From positions 14,183 to 78,182 of the forward strand of contig DAOTXL010000077.1 in the NCBI GenBank assembly GCA_034435455.1: a DNA stretch of 64,000 bases. Reading direction: 5' to 3'. Each line of letters begins with the position of its first letter. Within the stretch, counting starts at the first letter, position 1. Below are positions 17,541-27,242 of this stretch, one piece after another. The DNA is from DAOTXL01 sp034435455 (GTDB lineage: Bacteria; Chloroflexota; Anaerolineae; JAAYZQ01). The position numbers were made by a program, and so were the translations under genes. The notes beneath the pieces are model-generated. The model did not search any database, was not told the origin of the DNA, and saw only the letters and a list, made by a program, of their open reading frames with translations.

Positions 17541-18485
17541 CTACAACAGGAGGAAAAGGGTCAGGCCGATCAGTTCAGCGGTTAACAACCACAGCCGCGA
17601 GGCCAGCGCCGCCACGGCGCCCACCGGTCCAGGCAACAACCAACTGAGCATCAAGGCCAGTGTGGCTTCACGCACGCCCAGGCCGCTGGGCGCCAGCAGC
17701 GCCAGGAAACCGATGGTGTGAGCCAGGTTGACCATGCCAACCAGCACCGGCCACAGGTAGAACGGCACCGGGTAGAGAGCACGCACGAAAAAAAAGAAGG
17801 CGCTGCCGCCGACAATGGCTCCAGCGACGTAACCGGCCAACACGGCCAACAGCCAGCGCGGCTGAAGGTCTGGCGGCGGCAGGTCTGTTTTGCCCTGCAA
17901 GCGCGCCACCCAGCCCATCATCCGCCGCAGGACGGCCGGATGGAGCAGTAGCAGCCCAACCGGCAGCACCAGCAGCGCCCAGTAAAACGGCGCGGCCTGG
18001 GCCAGCCAGAAGGGCAAGGATAGCAGGAATACCAGCACCTGGGCCAGCAAGCTCAAGACCGTCTCCAGCACCAACCCCAGAGCGGTCTGTCTGGGCGGCA
18101 CACCCTGTCCGGCAAAAAGATAGATGCGGCTGAAATAGTTCCACACGCTGCCAGGCAGATAGCGGCTGAGCTGCGAGGTGTACCACAGCCGCACCGAGAT
18201 GCGCCAGCCCATCTCGGCGCGGAGCACATCCTGCACGATGCGCCACCAGAAAAAAGCGGGGAAAAAGAAGGTGGGCACGATGAGGGCCAGCGATAGGGCC
18301 AGGTAGACAGGATCGAAGGTAAACTGATGGGCCGCCACCTGTTGCCAGTGGACGTACAGGTAGCGAACCAGGCAGGCCAGCAGCAGTAGACTGAACAGGT
18401 AGCCGATGAGCGAGCGATGTTTCCTGATCCGGCTCAGGACAGCATGGGCGTGGGTCGCCAGCCCAAGGCGTTCGAGCCAGGTCAT
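17541..18485 (-). CDS. Flippase-like / lysylphosphatidylglycerol synthase TM-domain protein
   Basis: This is a 314-residue integral membrane protein with about eight hydrophobic segments, for example SLIGYLFSLLLLACLVRYLY and ALSLALIVPTFFFPAFFWW. The family feature is QLSRYLPGSVWNYFSRIYLF followed later by GFLALLAPSGLGVREATLAL, as in UPF0104/AglD-type proteins. Members often sit in glycan or lipid modification loci and may move or modify lipid-linked substrates. The ATG at 18485 overlaps the upstream methyltransferase stop (ATGA); longer upstream starts would overlap that gene and are rejected. Last gene of the 29204-17541 block. Confidence 0.78.
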   Translation of the reverse strand: MTWLERLGLATHAHAVLSRIRKHRSLIGYLFSLLLLACLVRYLYVHWQQVAAHQFTFDPVYLALSLALIVPTFFFPAFFWWRIVQDVLRAEMGWRISVRLWYTSQLSRYLPGSVWNYFSRIYLFAGQGVPPRQTALGLVLETVLSLLAQVLVFLLSLPFWLAQAAPFYWALLVLPVGLLLLHPAVLRRMMGWVARLQGKTDLPPPDLQPRWLLAVLAGYVAGAIVGGSAFFFFVRALYPVPFYLWPVLVGMVNLAHTIGFLALLAPSGLGVREATLALMLSWLLPGPVGAVAALASRLWLLTAELIGLTLFLLL

Positions 18486-19279
18486 GTTCGCCCACCTGCC
18501 GGCCAGGCCAGGGCGAACAGGTCGTTGCATAGCATCCACTTGAAGGGGTAGAGGGCACACAGCCAATCCGCAATGGCACCCAGGCGGCCGTGCTGCCCGG
18601 CGTAGGGTTGCACGTTGGTTGCCCAAACCCGTGCCCGGAACCCGGCCCGGCGCAGGCTGGCCCGCAGGCTGAGCACATCCTGCTCGTTGACGTGCATGGC
18701 GGTGTGGTACGTGAATCGTTCGCGCGGATTGGCCGGGAGCTTCTGGCCGTTCAGCCGTTGCAGCAGCCGGTACAGCGGATAGCCAAAGCGATAATACCAG
18801 CGGTTGGGCATAGTGTGGATCAACAACCGCCCGTCTGGCTTGAGCACACGCCGGGCCTCGGCCAGGGCGCAGTTCAGCTCCCAGGGATGCAGGTGCTCCA
18901 CCAGGTCGAGCATCAGCACCCGGTCGAAGCGAGCAGTGGCATAGGGCAGGGCTTTGGCCTCACCACGTTGGATGTGGACTACATCGCCCAGGCCATTGGT
19001 AATGGCCGCCTGGCGGGCAATGCTTACCGCCGCCGCCGAAAAATCGAGCCCCCAGGCACGCACCCCTCGTCCCGCGCCCCAGACCAGCACCTCGCCCCGG
19101 CCGCAGCCCAGGTCGAGCACCGTCTGATCAGGATGCACGTTAGCCAGATCCCAGGCAGCCTGCAACCGGGCCGAGATACCGGCGCCAGCCGAGGCTGTGA
19201 ACTCGTCATACCCCTCGCAGGTTTCAAAATAGGCCGCGTCGTACAGCGTCGAGGGGACTGGCTGTGGCTCGCCCTTCAA
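18482..19279 (-). CDS. Class I SAM-dependent methyltransferase
   Basis: This is a 265-residue protein. Motif I VLDLGCGRGEVLVWG near residue 54, then GLDFSAAAVSIAR, and FDRVLMLDLVEHLHP. HTMPNRWYYRFGYPLYRLLQ is typical of methyltransferases in polysaccharide loci. It uses a TTG start overlapping the acyltransferase stop (TTGA). The acceptor is unknown; a sugar or lipid-linked sugar is inferred from context. Confidence 0.8.
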   Translation of the reverse strand: MKGEPQPVPSTLYDAAYFETCEGYDEFTASAGAGISARLQAAWDLANVHPDQTVLDLGCGRGEVLVWGAGRGVRAWGLDFSAAAVSIARQAAITNGLGDVVHIQRGEAKALPYATARFDRVLMLDLVEHLHPWELNCALAEARRVLKPDGRLLIHTMPNRWYYRFGYPLYRLLQRLNGQKLPANPRERFTYHTAMHVNEQDVLSLRASLRRAGFRARVWATNVQPYAGQHGRLGAIADWLCALYPFKWMLCNDLFALAWPAGGRT

Positions 19280-19881
19280 CTGGCGTCTCCGTGGGGATCA
19301 CTTTCCTTCAGGAATTGCTGGAGCGAGGCCCGCGCCCCCGACCACTCGATGCGGTGCCCTTCCCAGTCGGGAAAATGCCAGTAGCGGGTGCGGCCGTCGT
19401 TCCGGGCCAGGTCACGCTCCATGCGCGCCAGGTAACGCTCCCGCAGCTCCTCCACTGTCATGACCACGCGGGCCGGTACGCCCATGACGACGGTGCCCGG
19501 CGGCACGTCCTTGGTCACCAACGAGCAGGCACCCACCAGCGCCCCGGCGCCAACCGTCACGCCGCAGAGAATGGTCGAGCGGTGGCCGATGACGCAGCCC
19601 TCCTTCAGCGTCACCTTGGAGAAACGCACCGGCACGCCGTGGCCGGGACTGGCCAGCATCACCGAGGCGTCGTGCAGGATGATGTGCGTCTGCTCGCCGA
19701 TCTGCACCCGGTCCTCGATCTCCAGATAGCGGGCGAATTTGCGCTCGATGGTCACCCGGTCGCCGACCCACACCTGCCGGCCGATTTTGGCCCCGCGCCA
19801 GCGCAGGGGCGCTAACCGTAGGGCCATCTTGAGGCGCAGCCAGAGAGCACGCAAGGAATAGAGAATCCGTTTCATCGTCAT
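19276..19881 (-). CDS. Hexapeptide-repeat (LbH) acyltransferase
   Basis: This is a 201-residue protein with left-handed beta-helix repeats from about residue 33 to 140 (IGRQVWVGDRVTI, IEDRVQIGEQTHI, LKEGCVIGHRSTILCGVTVG, GALVGACSLVTKDVPPGTVV) and the closing VMGVPARVV seen in WbbJ/WcaF-type O-acetyltransferases. The histidine in IGHRSTI is the likely catalytic base. Probably acetylates a sugar of the surface glycan. The C-terminal ~50 residues are extra and basic/aromatic. Confidence 0.85.
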   Translation of the reverse strand: MTMKRILYSLRALWLRLKMALRLAPLRWRGAKIGRQVWVGDRVTIERKFARYLEIEDRVQIGEQTHIILHDASVMLASPGHGVPVRFSKVTLKEGCVIGHRSTILCGVTVGAGALVGACSLVTKDVPPGTVVMGVPARVVMTVEELRERYLARMERDLARNDGRTRYWHFPDWEGHRIEWSGARASLQQFLKESDPHGDAS

Positions 19882-19917
19882 TTACCTCGTCGTGGTGGGG
19901 CAAGTTGGCAACCTGCC

Positions 19918-21363
19918 CTATGCCAGCACGCTGGACAGCTTGCGTTTGAGCAGCAATAGAAACCGCCGCCAGTAAAAGCCGGCGCGTGGCGGCGGCAGCA
20001 GGATGCGCCGGCTGGTGGTCAGCTCCGAGCTGAGCATCCCCAGGGCAAAATAGAGTTTGTTCAACGGCAGTTTAAATAGCCAGGGCGCAATGGGCAGCAG
20101 CCACGGCGCTTTGACCACGACGTTGAACAGGTGGCTCAGGTTCTCCACCTGCCGCCGCTCGCCCGGTTCCATCTTGATGACCGTCTCGTGGAACAGGGTC
20201 AGCGGGATGTCGTCCACCGTCGTGCCGATCAACCCCCGCTCCTCGGCAAAGCGGCGGATCTGGGTGCCGGGGTAGGGTTGCAACAGCCCCGCCGACGAGG
20301 CGTAGGGTTTGAGCGCCACGTTCAGGCGTAACGTCTCCAGGTCGGCAGCCAGGTTGCCGGTGGGGATGCCCACGATGTTAGAGGTGTAGAGCAGGATGCC
20401 ATGCCGCCGCACGATCTCGGCCGCTTCGACGATCTGCTCGGTGCTCATGTTGCGCTTGAGCACCTCGTTTCGCAGGCGTGGGTCAGCCGTTTCCACGCCC
20501 ATTGTCACCGAATGGCAGCCTGCTTCTCGCAGCAGGCGGATCAGGTCGTCGGTCACCAGGTTGGCCCGCACGTTGGCCGAGAACTTGAGGCCCACCTCAC
20601 GGGCAAAACGCGGCGCAAACTCCTCGATCCAGGATTGCATGACAATAAAGGTGTCGTCCACGAAATTGATGAACGTCGTGCCCTCGGCCTTAAGTGCCGC
20701 CGCCTCGGCGACGACGTTGTCCACGCTGCGGCGCCGCACCTTGCGCCAGGCGTGGCCATAAATATCCATGTAGGCGTGGTTGAAACAGTAGGTGCAATCG
20801 TAGGGGCAGCCCCGGCCAGTAATCACGGTGTGCATGGTGCGGAAGCGGCGATAGGCCTTCAGGTACTCCGACAGCCCACGGTCGGGGAAAGGCAGGCGGT
20901 CCAGGTCATGGATCAGCGGCCGGGGCGGGTTCTTGTAGACCTGCCCGTCCTGGCGGATCCACCAGTTGGCCACGCCAGTTACCGGCTGCCCTGCCTCCAG
21001 CCGCTCCACCAGCTCCAGCAGCGCCTCCTCCCCCTCGCCGATGCACACGCCGTCCACTGCCTCTTCCTCCTCGATGAGCTGCGGGAAAAAGGTGGCGTGC
21101 GGCCCGCCACAGGCGGCGAAAAAGTTCATCTGCTGCTTCAACCGGCGGTTTAAGGCCAGTTGCTCCTGATGCCAGCCGGTGAGCATGTTGTAACCGATCA
21201 GGCGCGGCCGGTACTCGCCGGCAATGGCTGCTACATTCTCCTCAGCGATGGAGGCCAGGCGCACCTGGTGGCCGGCCCCCTTGAGCACTGCCGACAGATA
21301 TTCCACACCTAACGGTTCCGTCCGGGCGTCGCTGATGACGAATAGAATCCTCATCTCACTCAT
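19918..21363 (-). CDS. B12-binding-domain radical SAM protein
   Basis: This is a 481-residue protein. The N-terminal cobalamin-binding-like domain has RILFVISDARTEPLGVEYLS and CGGPHATFFPQLI. The radical SAM motif is GRGCPYDCTYC (CxxxCxxC, about residue 195), followed by FVDDTFIV and MGVETADPRLR. A hydrophobic tail (APWLLPIAPWLFKLPLN) suggests membrane contact. This class includes hopanoid/lipid methylases and other C-methylating or C-C bond-forming enzymes; the substrate here is not known. ATG 21363 overlaps the murJ-like stop; a longer in-frame extension into that gene was rejected. Confidence 0.85.
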   Translation of the reverse strand: MSEMRILFVISDARTEPLGVEYLSAVLKGAGHQVRLASIAEENVAAIAGEYRPRLIGYNMLTGWHQEQLALNRRLKQQMNFFAACGGPHATFFPQLIEEEEAVDGVCIGEGEEALLELVERLEAGQPVTGVANWWIRQDGQVYKNPPRPLIHDLDRLPFPDRGLSEYLKAYRRFRTMHTVITGRGCPYDCTYCFNHAYMDIYGHAWRKVRRRSVDNVVAEAAALKAEGTTFINFVDDTFIVMQSWIEEFAPRFAREVGLKFSANVRANLVTDDLIRLLREAGCHSVTMGVETADPRLRNEVLKRNMSTEQIVEAAEIVRRHGILLYTSNIVGIPTGNLAADLETLRLNVALKPYASSAGLLQPYPGTQIRRFAEERGLIGTTVDDIPLTLFHETVIKMEPGERRQVENLSHLFNVVVKAPWLLPIAPWLFKLPLNKLYFALGMLSSELTTSRRILLPPPRAGFYWRRFLLLLKRKLSSVLA

Positions 21364-22952
21364 CCAACCTTCCCAGTTTTTGGGCCCAGGTGCAACGCAC
21401 CAGCAAGCCAGCCAACCAGCCGCTGCGCCTCGTCCAGCCGCAGCGCCAGCACGACCGCCCCGTAGACCGCCCCGGCGGCGGCCAAAGCCAGGCCCAGCAC
21501 CGTCCCTTGGGCCAGCAGTCCGGCACCGGCCGGTCGTGGCTCCAACAGCCTGGCCACCAGCTGGCCGGCCAGCGCCGCCGCCAGCGCCCCGGCGACGATC
21601 TTGAACAGATCGCGTCCCAGGCAGCCCGGCTCCAGCCCTTCGATCCGGCGCAGCAACAGGCCCCAAACCAGCAAACAGGTGACCCACGCCGCCAGCGACG
21701 TGCCCAGTGTCAGGCCAGACACACCTAACGCTGGCCCCAGCAGAGCATCGAGGGCAGCGTTCAGGCCCAACCCGCCGGCCAGGATGATCACCGGCGGCCA
21801 CACCTCGCGCCGGGCGAAAAGGGCATAGAGCGCCACGTACAGCAGCGCCCAGGCCACTAAGGCGGGCATCAGGCCGAGCAATGCCCCGGCCACGGCAGCT
21901 GTCTGCTCCGGGCCAAAGCGGCCTCGTTGCAGCACGGCGCGGATGATGTTTTCGCGCAGGGCCAGCGCCCCGGCAGCCAGCGGCAGCACGGTCATGGCCA
22001 CTGTGGTCAGGACCGTCCGCAGTCGTGCGGCGAACTCTGCCCAACGGCCCAGCGCCGCCAGGTCGGACAACGCCGGAAAAGCGGCCGTCGCCGCCGACAG
22101 GGCGAAGGTGCTGACGATCAGCTTGTCGAAATCGGCAGCGTATTCCAGCACCGAAACGCTGCCGGCGGGCAGGTAGGAGGCGAACAAGCGATCAACCATG
22201 ATGTTGACCTGCACGGTGACGACGGCCAGGGTCATGCCCAACAGCAGCTCGCCGCTGCGCCACACGCCTGTCTCGCGTAGGTCAAGCACAGGTTGGTAGT
22301 GGGGCTGCACACCGCGCAGGGCGATGATCTGCACCGCCAGGGCCACCACCCCGCCCAGCAGCGTGCCCCAGGCCACAGCGTAGACCCCGATCCGCTGCTG
22401 CAGCAACAACACCGTGCTCAGCAGTGCCAGGCTGCCCAGGACGTAGGCCAGGTTGGGCAGGAAAAAACGCCGGAAGAAATAGAGCACGCTCTTGACCATG
22501 GCCGAGGCGCTGGCCAGACCGACTATCGGCAACTGCACAAGCAGCAGCGAAACGGCCAGGCGGTGGGTCTCGACGTCGAAACCGGGGGCCAGGGCGATGA
22601 CAAGCGGCCCGGCGGCCAGCGCACCGGCGATCACAATGACCAGGGCGAGCAACACCGTAGCGTTGCCTAGCGAGCTGGCCACGTGCCAGGCTTGTGCCTC
22701 CTCGCCGCGTGCGTAATATTCGCTGAAGAGGGGCACAAAGACCAGGCTCAGCGAGCCGGCGGTCAGCATGTTAATGACCACATTAGGTACCGAGACTGAC
22801 ACCAGGTAGGCGTCCAGAGCACTGCTGGTGCCGAAAAGGTAGGCCAGCAGCGCCTGCTGGAACACACCCAGCGCCTTGAGTGTCAGACTCAAAGCCAGCA
22901 GAATGGCTGTCGCGCCGTAAAAGTCAGCCCGGCCAAGCTTTTGGGCGCTCAT
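21360..22952 (-). CDS. murJ: MurJ/MVF-family lipid II or polysaccharide flippase
   Basis: This is a 530-residue, about 14-helix protein. It opens with the MVF-type sequence AYLFGTSSALDAYLVSVSVPN, then VFVPLFSEYYARGEE, and RRFFLPNLAYVLGSLAL. MurJ flips lipid II; relatives flip O-antigen units. Its place among glycosyltransferases suggests it may serve the local glycan instead (inference). ATG at 22952 overlaps the stop of the lipoprotein upstream. Confidence 0.85.
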   Translation of the reverse strand: MSAQKLGRADFYGATAILLALSLTLKALGVFQQALLAYLFGTSSALDAYLVSVSVPNVVINMLTAGSLSLVFVPLFSEYYARGEEAQAWHVASSLGNATVLLALVIVIAGALAAGPLVIALAPGFDVETHRLAVSLLLVQLPIVGLASASAMVKSVLYFFRRFFLPNLAYVLGSLALLSTVLLLQQRIGVYAVAWGTLLGGVVALAVQIIALRGVQPHYQPVLDLRETGVWRSGELLLGMTLAVVTVQVNIMVDRLFASYLPAGSVSVLEYAADFDKLIVSTFALSAATAAFPALSDLAALGRWAEFAARLRTVLTTVAMTVLPLAAGALALRENIIRAVLQRGRFGPEQTAAVAGALLGLMPALVAWALLYVALYALFARREVWPPVIILAGGLGLNAALDALLGPALGVSGLTLGTSLAAWVTCLLVWGLLLRRIEGLEPGCLGRDLFKIVAGALAAALAGQLVARLLEPRPAGAGLLAQGTVLGLALAAAGAVYGAVVLALRLDEAQRLVGWLAGALHLGPKTGKVG

Positions 22953-24979
22953 AGCGCGTTCTGTTCAACCGGTAGCCATGCCGGCTCGACTTTGACCACC
23001 AGCGGTAAAAAGTGGCAGGCTGTCCCCCTTTCCCCGCGCACCGTCACCGAGCGCAGCAGCGGCGTGGCCTGGTGGTCGGCCGGACCGTGGAGCGTCACCC
23101 GGTAACGGATGTAGACCGAGGTCATCGTCGTCAGGCCGGCCTGGTTATCGCCGTCTGTGCTGCTGGCCACCACCAACAGCCACGCTGACCAGGTCTGGCC
23201 GTCGTCGCTGGTGGCCACTTCCAGAGCCAGGTCGGTGCCGCCGGGCAGGGCCACATCCCACTCGACAGCGGTCCAGGTGTGGGTCGCGCCGCCAAAGGCC
23301 ACCGAGGTCAATTGCCCTTGGGCGGGGTAGATGTGGGGGATGGTCAGCGATTCGTCGGGAGCGAGGGCGCCGCCAGGATTAGGCCGGGCATAGGTCGTGC
23401 CAAACGCGGCGCTGGCCGCATTCCGGGTGCCGCCCACGGCCACACTGCCATAGCCCCCCAGAGTGGGCAAACCCTGGCGGTTGGCTTCGCTGTAACCGCC
23501 CGGCCCGCCCCAATAGACGTAGGAATCAATCTGGAAATTGTTCAGACTGTCCAGCAGGTTGCCAAAGACAATGTCGGGATAGCCGTCGTAATTCAGGTCT
23601 TCCACCGAGTTGCCGACGGCCCCCAAGGTGGGCAGCTCGCTGCGGTTAGCCGGGCTAAAACCAGAAGCGCTGTTCCAGTAGATATAGCTGGTGGGATGGC
23701 GATAGTTGCTGAAGACGATATCCGGGTAGCCGTCGCCATTCAGGTCGGCCACCGAGTTGGCCGTGGCCCGGTTGGTAGGCAATTCAGTGCGGTTGCCCCG
23801 GCCAAAACCAGCGGGGCTTCCCCAGAAGATATAGCTGTTCACCGCCGTCTGGCCAGCGTTGTCGCGGCTGTTGCTGAACACGATGTCCAGCCAGCCATCG
23901 CTGTTAACGTCGGCCACGGTATTATCGGTGGCGCCGAGGGTGGGCAGGCCGGTGCGTCGCTCGCTGCTAAACCCTTCCTCTCCACCCCAGTAGACGTAAC
24001 TGTCCTGCTCATAGTAGCCCTCCGTGTTGCGATGATTGCTGAACACAATGTCTAGCCAGCCATCCTGGTTCAGGTCGGCCACCGAATTGGCGTAGGTGCC
24101 GATGGTGTCCAGGGTGGCGCGGTTGGCCGGGTCAAAGCCGCTGGCGCTGCCCCAGTAGATCCAGCTATACTCCACGAAATGGGTATCGTCCTGGTAGTGA
24201 TTGCCAACGACGATGTCCAGCCAGCCGTCGTTGTTCAGGTCGGCCACGGAGGTGATGCCACAGCCCTGGGTGGGCAGGTCGGCCCGGCGAGCGGGGCTAT
24301 AGCCGTCAGCAGCACCCCAGTAGATCCAGGCTGGCACACTATAGTCACGGGCGTCGTTGTGCAGGTTGGCAAAGAGCAGGTCCAGGTAGCCGTCGTAGTT
24401 CAGGTCGGCCACAGAGACACTGCGAGCGCCCAGGGTAGGCAGGCCGGTCCGCCGGCCGGTCGAAAAGCCGTCGGCGCTGCCCCAGTAGATGTAGCTATCA
24501 ATCTCGTAGCTGGTGTTGTCGAAGTAGTTGACCAGGATCAGGTCCAGGTAGCCATCCTGGTTCAGGTCGTCGTAAGGCGCGGCCGAGGGCAGGGTGAAGC
24601 CCAGTCGCAGCCCGCCTGCCTGCCGGGTGTCTACACCCCGGGCGACGGCGTAGCTGCCCGGCGCACTCCAGTCATCCTGGCGGTAGACAGTCTCGGCGCG
24701 TGGGATGTGGGTCGGCGTGTGGCTGGGCGGCAGGGTAGGCGACAAGGTGGCGGTGTTAACGACCTGGATCGGGGCGTGGGTCTCGGTTGGCAGGGTAGCA
24801 GAGCTGGGGGCCTGGGTGAGTGTCGGCGTAGCCTGGAACTGGTCGGCGGCCAGGGTCGGTGGCGGAGGCGGTGTGGTGGCGATGACCGTTAGCTGCCGGG
24901 GCAGGGGCGGCCGACAGCCAGCCAGGGCCAGGAGCAAAAGCAGGCTAACGAACCGTTGGGTGAAAGACGGGCAGCTCAC
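22949..24979 (-). CDS. FG-GAP/VCBS-repeat lipoprotein with LPL tail
   Basis: This is a 676-residue protein. Signal peptide with lipobox LALAGC (Cys 22), then a Thr/Pro-rich stalk to ~residue 95. Eight or nine repeats of ~45 residues of the form (S)VADLNxDGxxDIVFSNxR...YIYWGSxxGFSxxxRxxLPT(L)G follow, each with a calcium-binding DxNxDGxxD loop, as in integrin-like beta-propellers. A C-terminal galactose-binding-like region ends with GTACHFLPLVVKVEP. Role: surface-anchored binding protein (inference). GTG start overlaps the GT4 stop (GTGA). Confidence 0.85.
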   Translation of the reverse strand: MSCPSFTQRFVSLLLLLALAGCRPPLPRQLTVIATTPPPPPTLAADQFQATPTLTQAPSSATLPTETHAPIQVVNTATLSPTLPPSHTPTHIPRAETVYRQDDWSAPGSYAVARGVDTRQAGGLRLGFTLPSAAPYDDLNQDGYLDLILVNYFDNTSYEIDSYIYWGSADGFSTGRRTGLPTLGARSVSVADLNYDGYLDLLFANLHNDARDYSVPAWIYWGAADGYSPARRADLPTQGCGITSVADLNNDGWLDIVVGNHYQDDTHFVEYSWIYWGSASGFDPANRATLDTIGTYANSVADLNQDGWLDIVFSNHRNTEGYYEQDSYVYWGGEEGFSSERRTGLPTLGATDNTVADVNSDGWLDIVFSNSRDNAGQTAVNSYIFWGSPAGFGRGNRTELPTNRATANSVADLNGDGYPDIVFSNYRHPTSYIYWNSASGFSPANRSELPTLGAVGNSVEDLNYDGYPDIVFGNLLDSLNNFQIDSYVYWGGPGGYSEANRQGLPTLGGYGSVAVGGTRNAASAAFGTTYARPNPGGALAPDESLTIPHIYPAQGQLTSVAFGGATHTWTAVEWDVALPGGTDLALEVATSDDGQTWSAWLLVVASSTDGDNQAGLTTMTSVYIRYRVTLHGPADHQATPLLRSVTVRGERGTACHFLPLVVKVEPAWLPVEQNAL

Positions 24980-26103
24980 CCTTCTACTACCTCCTGATAA
25001 ACGGTCAAGGTCTCCTGGGCCGTGCGTTCCCAGGAGAAGCGGGCGGCCTGGGCCAGGCCCCGTGCCCGCAGTTCCTCGGCCAGGCCCGGCTCGACGAGCA
25101 ATTGCCGTATCGCCTCGGCCAGGGCGCCCGCGTCGGCAGGATCGTCCACCAGCAGCGCGGCGTCGCCCGTGGCCTCGGGGATAGCGCTGCAGTTGGTCGC
25201 CACTACCGGCGTGCCGCAGGCCATCGCCTCCAGCGGCACCAGCCCAAAGCCCTCGTGCAATGAGGGATAGACCAGCAGGTCGGCGGCGCTGTAGAGCAGC
25301 GGCAGGTCGTCGGCCGGCAGGTAGCCAGTAAAGTGGACACAGCCCTCCAGGTCCAGCCTGGCGACCAGGGTTTCCAGCGCCGCCCGGTCGTCGCTGGTAC
25401 GGAACGGCGGGCCGGTCAACACCAGATGATGGGGCAGCCCGACCTCGGCGCGCAGGCGGTGCAGAGCTTTGAGCGCCGCCGGCAGGTTCTTCTTGCGAGC
25501 GGTCAGGCCCACATACAACAGGAATCTGGCGGGCAGGCCATATTTGCTCCGGATCGCCGCCAACGCCGCCGGGTCCCGCCGGGGGAAAAAGCGCGGCTCC
25601 GGGGCCAGGTAGACGACGGTTACCTTCTCGCCAGGCACCCCCAGGCGGTCCATCAGATCCTGGCAGGTATTATACGAGATGGCGATGATTTTGTCAACGG
25701 TCTGCAAAAGGCGCGGCTGGACATTTCGCCAGTACCACACGTCCCAGGGCGGATAGAAGTGGGGCAGGGCCAGGATGGTCACGTCGAAGATGGTGATGAC
25801 TGAGGGGCAGGGCGCGCTGAATACACCTAGCGCTCGCGCAAAGTGCACCAGGTCGGCCCCTTCCTGGCGCAGCAGGCGGGGCAGCCGGGCCTGGGCCCAG
25901 AGGCGCATCAGCATGCGGCGGCGGATGGGCACCACGGCCTGCCGAAAATTAGGGAACTCGTCCAATTCCGGCTGGCACTCCTCGACGACGACCAGGTATC
26001 GGTTCTTGGCGTCGAGCCGGCCCAGGGCGGTGAGGGTGGTAAGGGTAGCCGTCCGTGCCCCGCCGGGCCGGGCGATGCCCAAGGCATCCACTACAATTTT
26101 CAC
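24976..26103 (-). CDS. GT4-family glycosyltransferase
   Basis: This is a 375-residue, two-domain GT-B enzyme. N-terminal GIARPGGARTATLTTL loop; C-terminal domain LYVGLTARKKNLPAALKAL, then LVYPSLHEGFGLVPLEAMACGTPVVAT (split near residues 275-300), the E-x7-E nucleotide-sugar motif. It likely transfers a hexose to the growing glycan. GTG start overlaps the next gene's stop. Confidence 0.92.
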   Translation of the reverse strand: MKIVVDALGIARPGGARTATLTTLTALGRLDAKNRYLVVVEECQPELDEFPNFRQAVVPIRRRMLMRLWAQARLPRLLRQEGADLVHFARALGVFSAPCPSVITIFDVTILALPHFYPPWDVWYWRNVQPRLLQTVDKIIAISYNTCQDLMDRLGVPGEKVTVVYLAPEPRFFPRRDPAALAAIRSKYGLPARFLLYVGLTARKKNLPAALKALHRLRAEVGLPHHLVLTGPPFRTSDDRAALETLVARLDLEGCVHFTGYLPADDLPLLYSAADLLVYPSLHEGFGLVPLEAMACGTPVVATNCSAIPEATGDAALLVDDPADAGALAEAIRQLLVEPGLAEELRARGLAQAARFSWERTAQETLTVYQEVVEG

Positions 26104-27233
26104 GATGGTGCCAATTCCTCCAGTACAGCGCGTACACGACGGCCTATGGCGGCGGGTGTAAAGTGCTGGCGGTAATGGGCCAGCCCGGCCGTGCCGAGCC
26201 GGATGCGCAACTCTGGGTTGGCTTTCAGAGCCCGCAGTGCAGCGGCGAGGGCCTCCGGGTCGGCGGCGGGACAGAGGTAGGCGGTCTCGCCGTGGCGAAC
26301 CACCTCACGGTTGGCGGGGGTATCGGCGGTGAGCACCGGCAAGCCCAAGGCCAGTCCCTCGTAAACCTTGTTGGACACAGCGTGTTGCGCCTGGGGCGTT
26401 TTACCAAAGTTCCCCAGACACACATCGGCGGCATGCAAGTGATGCACCAACTCTTCCTTCTCCATCCAGCCCAGAAAGGTTACGTTGGGCAGGCTCAGGT
26501 CGACGGCGAGTTGTTGGGCCGCGGCCTTGCCCTCGCCCTCGCCGATGAATTCAAAGGCAAATGCTGGATCATCGGTCAGCAGGGCAGCAGCGCGCAGGAT
26601 ATACTCGACGCCAGCGGTAGGGATGTATTTGCCGTGGTAGATGACGCGAAAGGGGCGCTCAGCGGGCCGTCTTGGGCCGCCGGGTTGGAAGAAGTGGTCG
26701 TCGGCGCCAATGGGTACCAGGGCAAAGTGACCCTCCGTCAGGCCATATAGCTCACAAAAATAAGCGATGTGAGCCTGCGTGTCAAGCAACACCCGGTCAG
26801 CCAGGCGGCAGGCAGTGCGCTCCAGGGTGTAGACCAGCCGCGCCTTCAACGAGCCGGACCGGGCCAGCTTGCGTTCGTGGACGATGCTGTTGTAGACCGA
26901 CAGGTAGGCATCCAACAGCAGGGGCCGCCGCGAGAAGCGGGTCAGTAGCCAGGCGGGATAGATGTCGAGCAGGCCAGCATAACCAACAAGCACGGCGTCG
27001 TGAGGGCCAAGACAGGCATAATCGCGGGCCAGGGCCAGGTAGGTGCCCATCAGCCTGCCCAAGAAGCCGATTTGCTTCCAACCGCCGGCGGCCCTGGCGA
27101 TCTTGTCGGCGGTGCCATGCCACAGCGTCCGGTGACACTCGACCACCTCGACGCCGTTCTGGCGCAGCCCTTCGATGATGATGCAATTCCGGGCATAGTC
27201 CCGGTCGTAGGTGCCGAAGTAACAAACTCGCAA
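26100..27233 (-). CDS. Glycosyltransferase (GT4-like)
   Basis: This is a 377-residue, GT-B fold protein. MRVCYFGTYDRDYARN opens it; the donor side has FRVIYHGKYIPTAGVEYILRAA, FIGEGEGKAAAQQLA and VSNKVYEGLALGLPVLTADTPANRE, where VYEGLALG replaces the usual ExFG...E motif. TTG start at 27233, 10 bases after the radical SAM stop upstream. Donor and acceptor unknown. Confidence 0.85.
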   Translation of the reverse strand: MRVCYFGTYDRDYARNCIIIEGLRQNGVEVVECHRTLWHGTADKIARAAGGWKQIGFLGRLMGTYLALARDYACLGPHDAVLVGYAGLLDIYPAWLLTRFSRRPLLLDAYLSVYNSIVHERKLARSGSLKARLVYTLERTACRLADRVLLDTQAHIAYFCELYGLTEGHFALVPIGADDHFFQPGGPRRPAERPFRVIYHGKYIPTAGVEYILRAAALLTDDPAFAFEFIGEGEGKAAAQQLAVDLSLPNVTFLGWMEKEELVHHLHAADVCLGNFGKTPQAQHAVSNKVYEGLALGLPVLTADTPANREVVRHGETAYLCPAADPEALAAALRALKANPELRIRLGTAGLAHYRQHFTPAAIGRRVRAVLEELAPS

Positions 27234-27242
27234 GGACAGGCC

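Noticed and set aside
19918..22044. Extended 708-residue version of the B12 radical SAM protein
   Set aside because: The first ~227 residues lie inside the MurJ-like gene in another frame; ATG 21363 with an ATGA overlap is the natural start.
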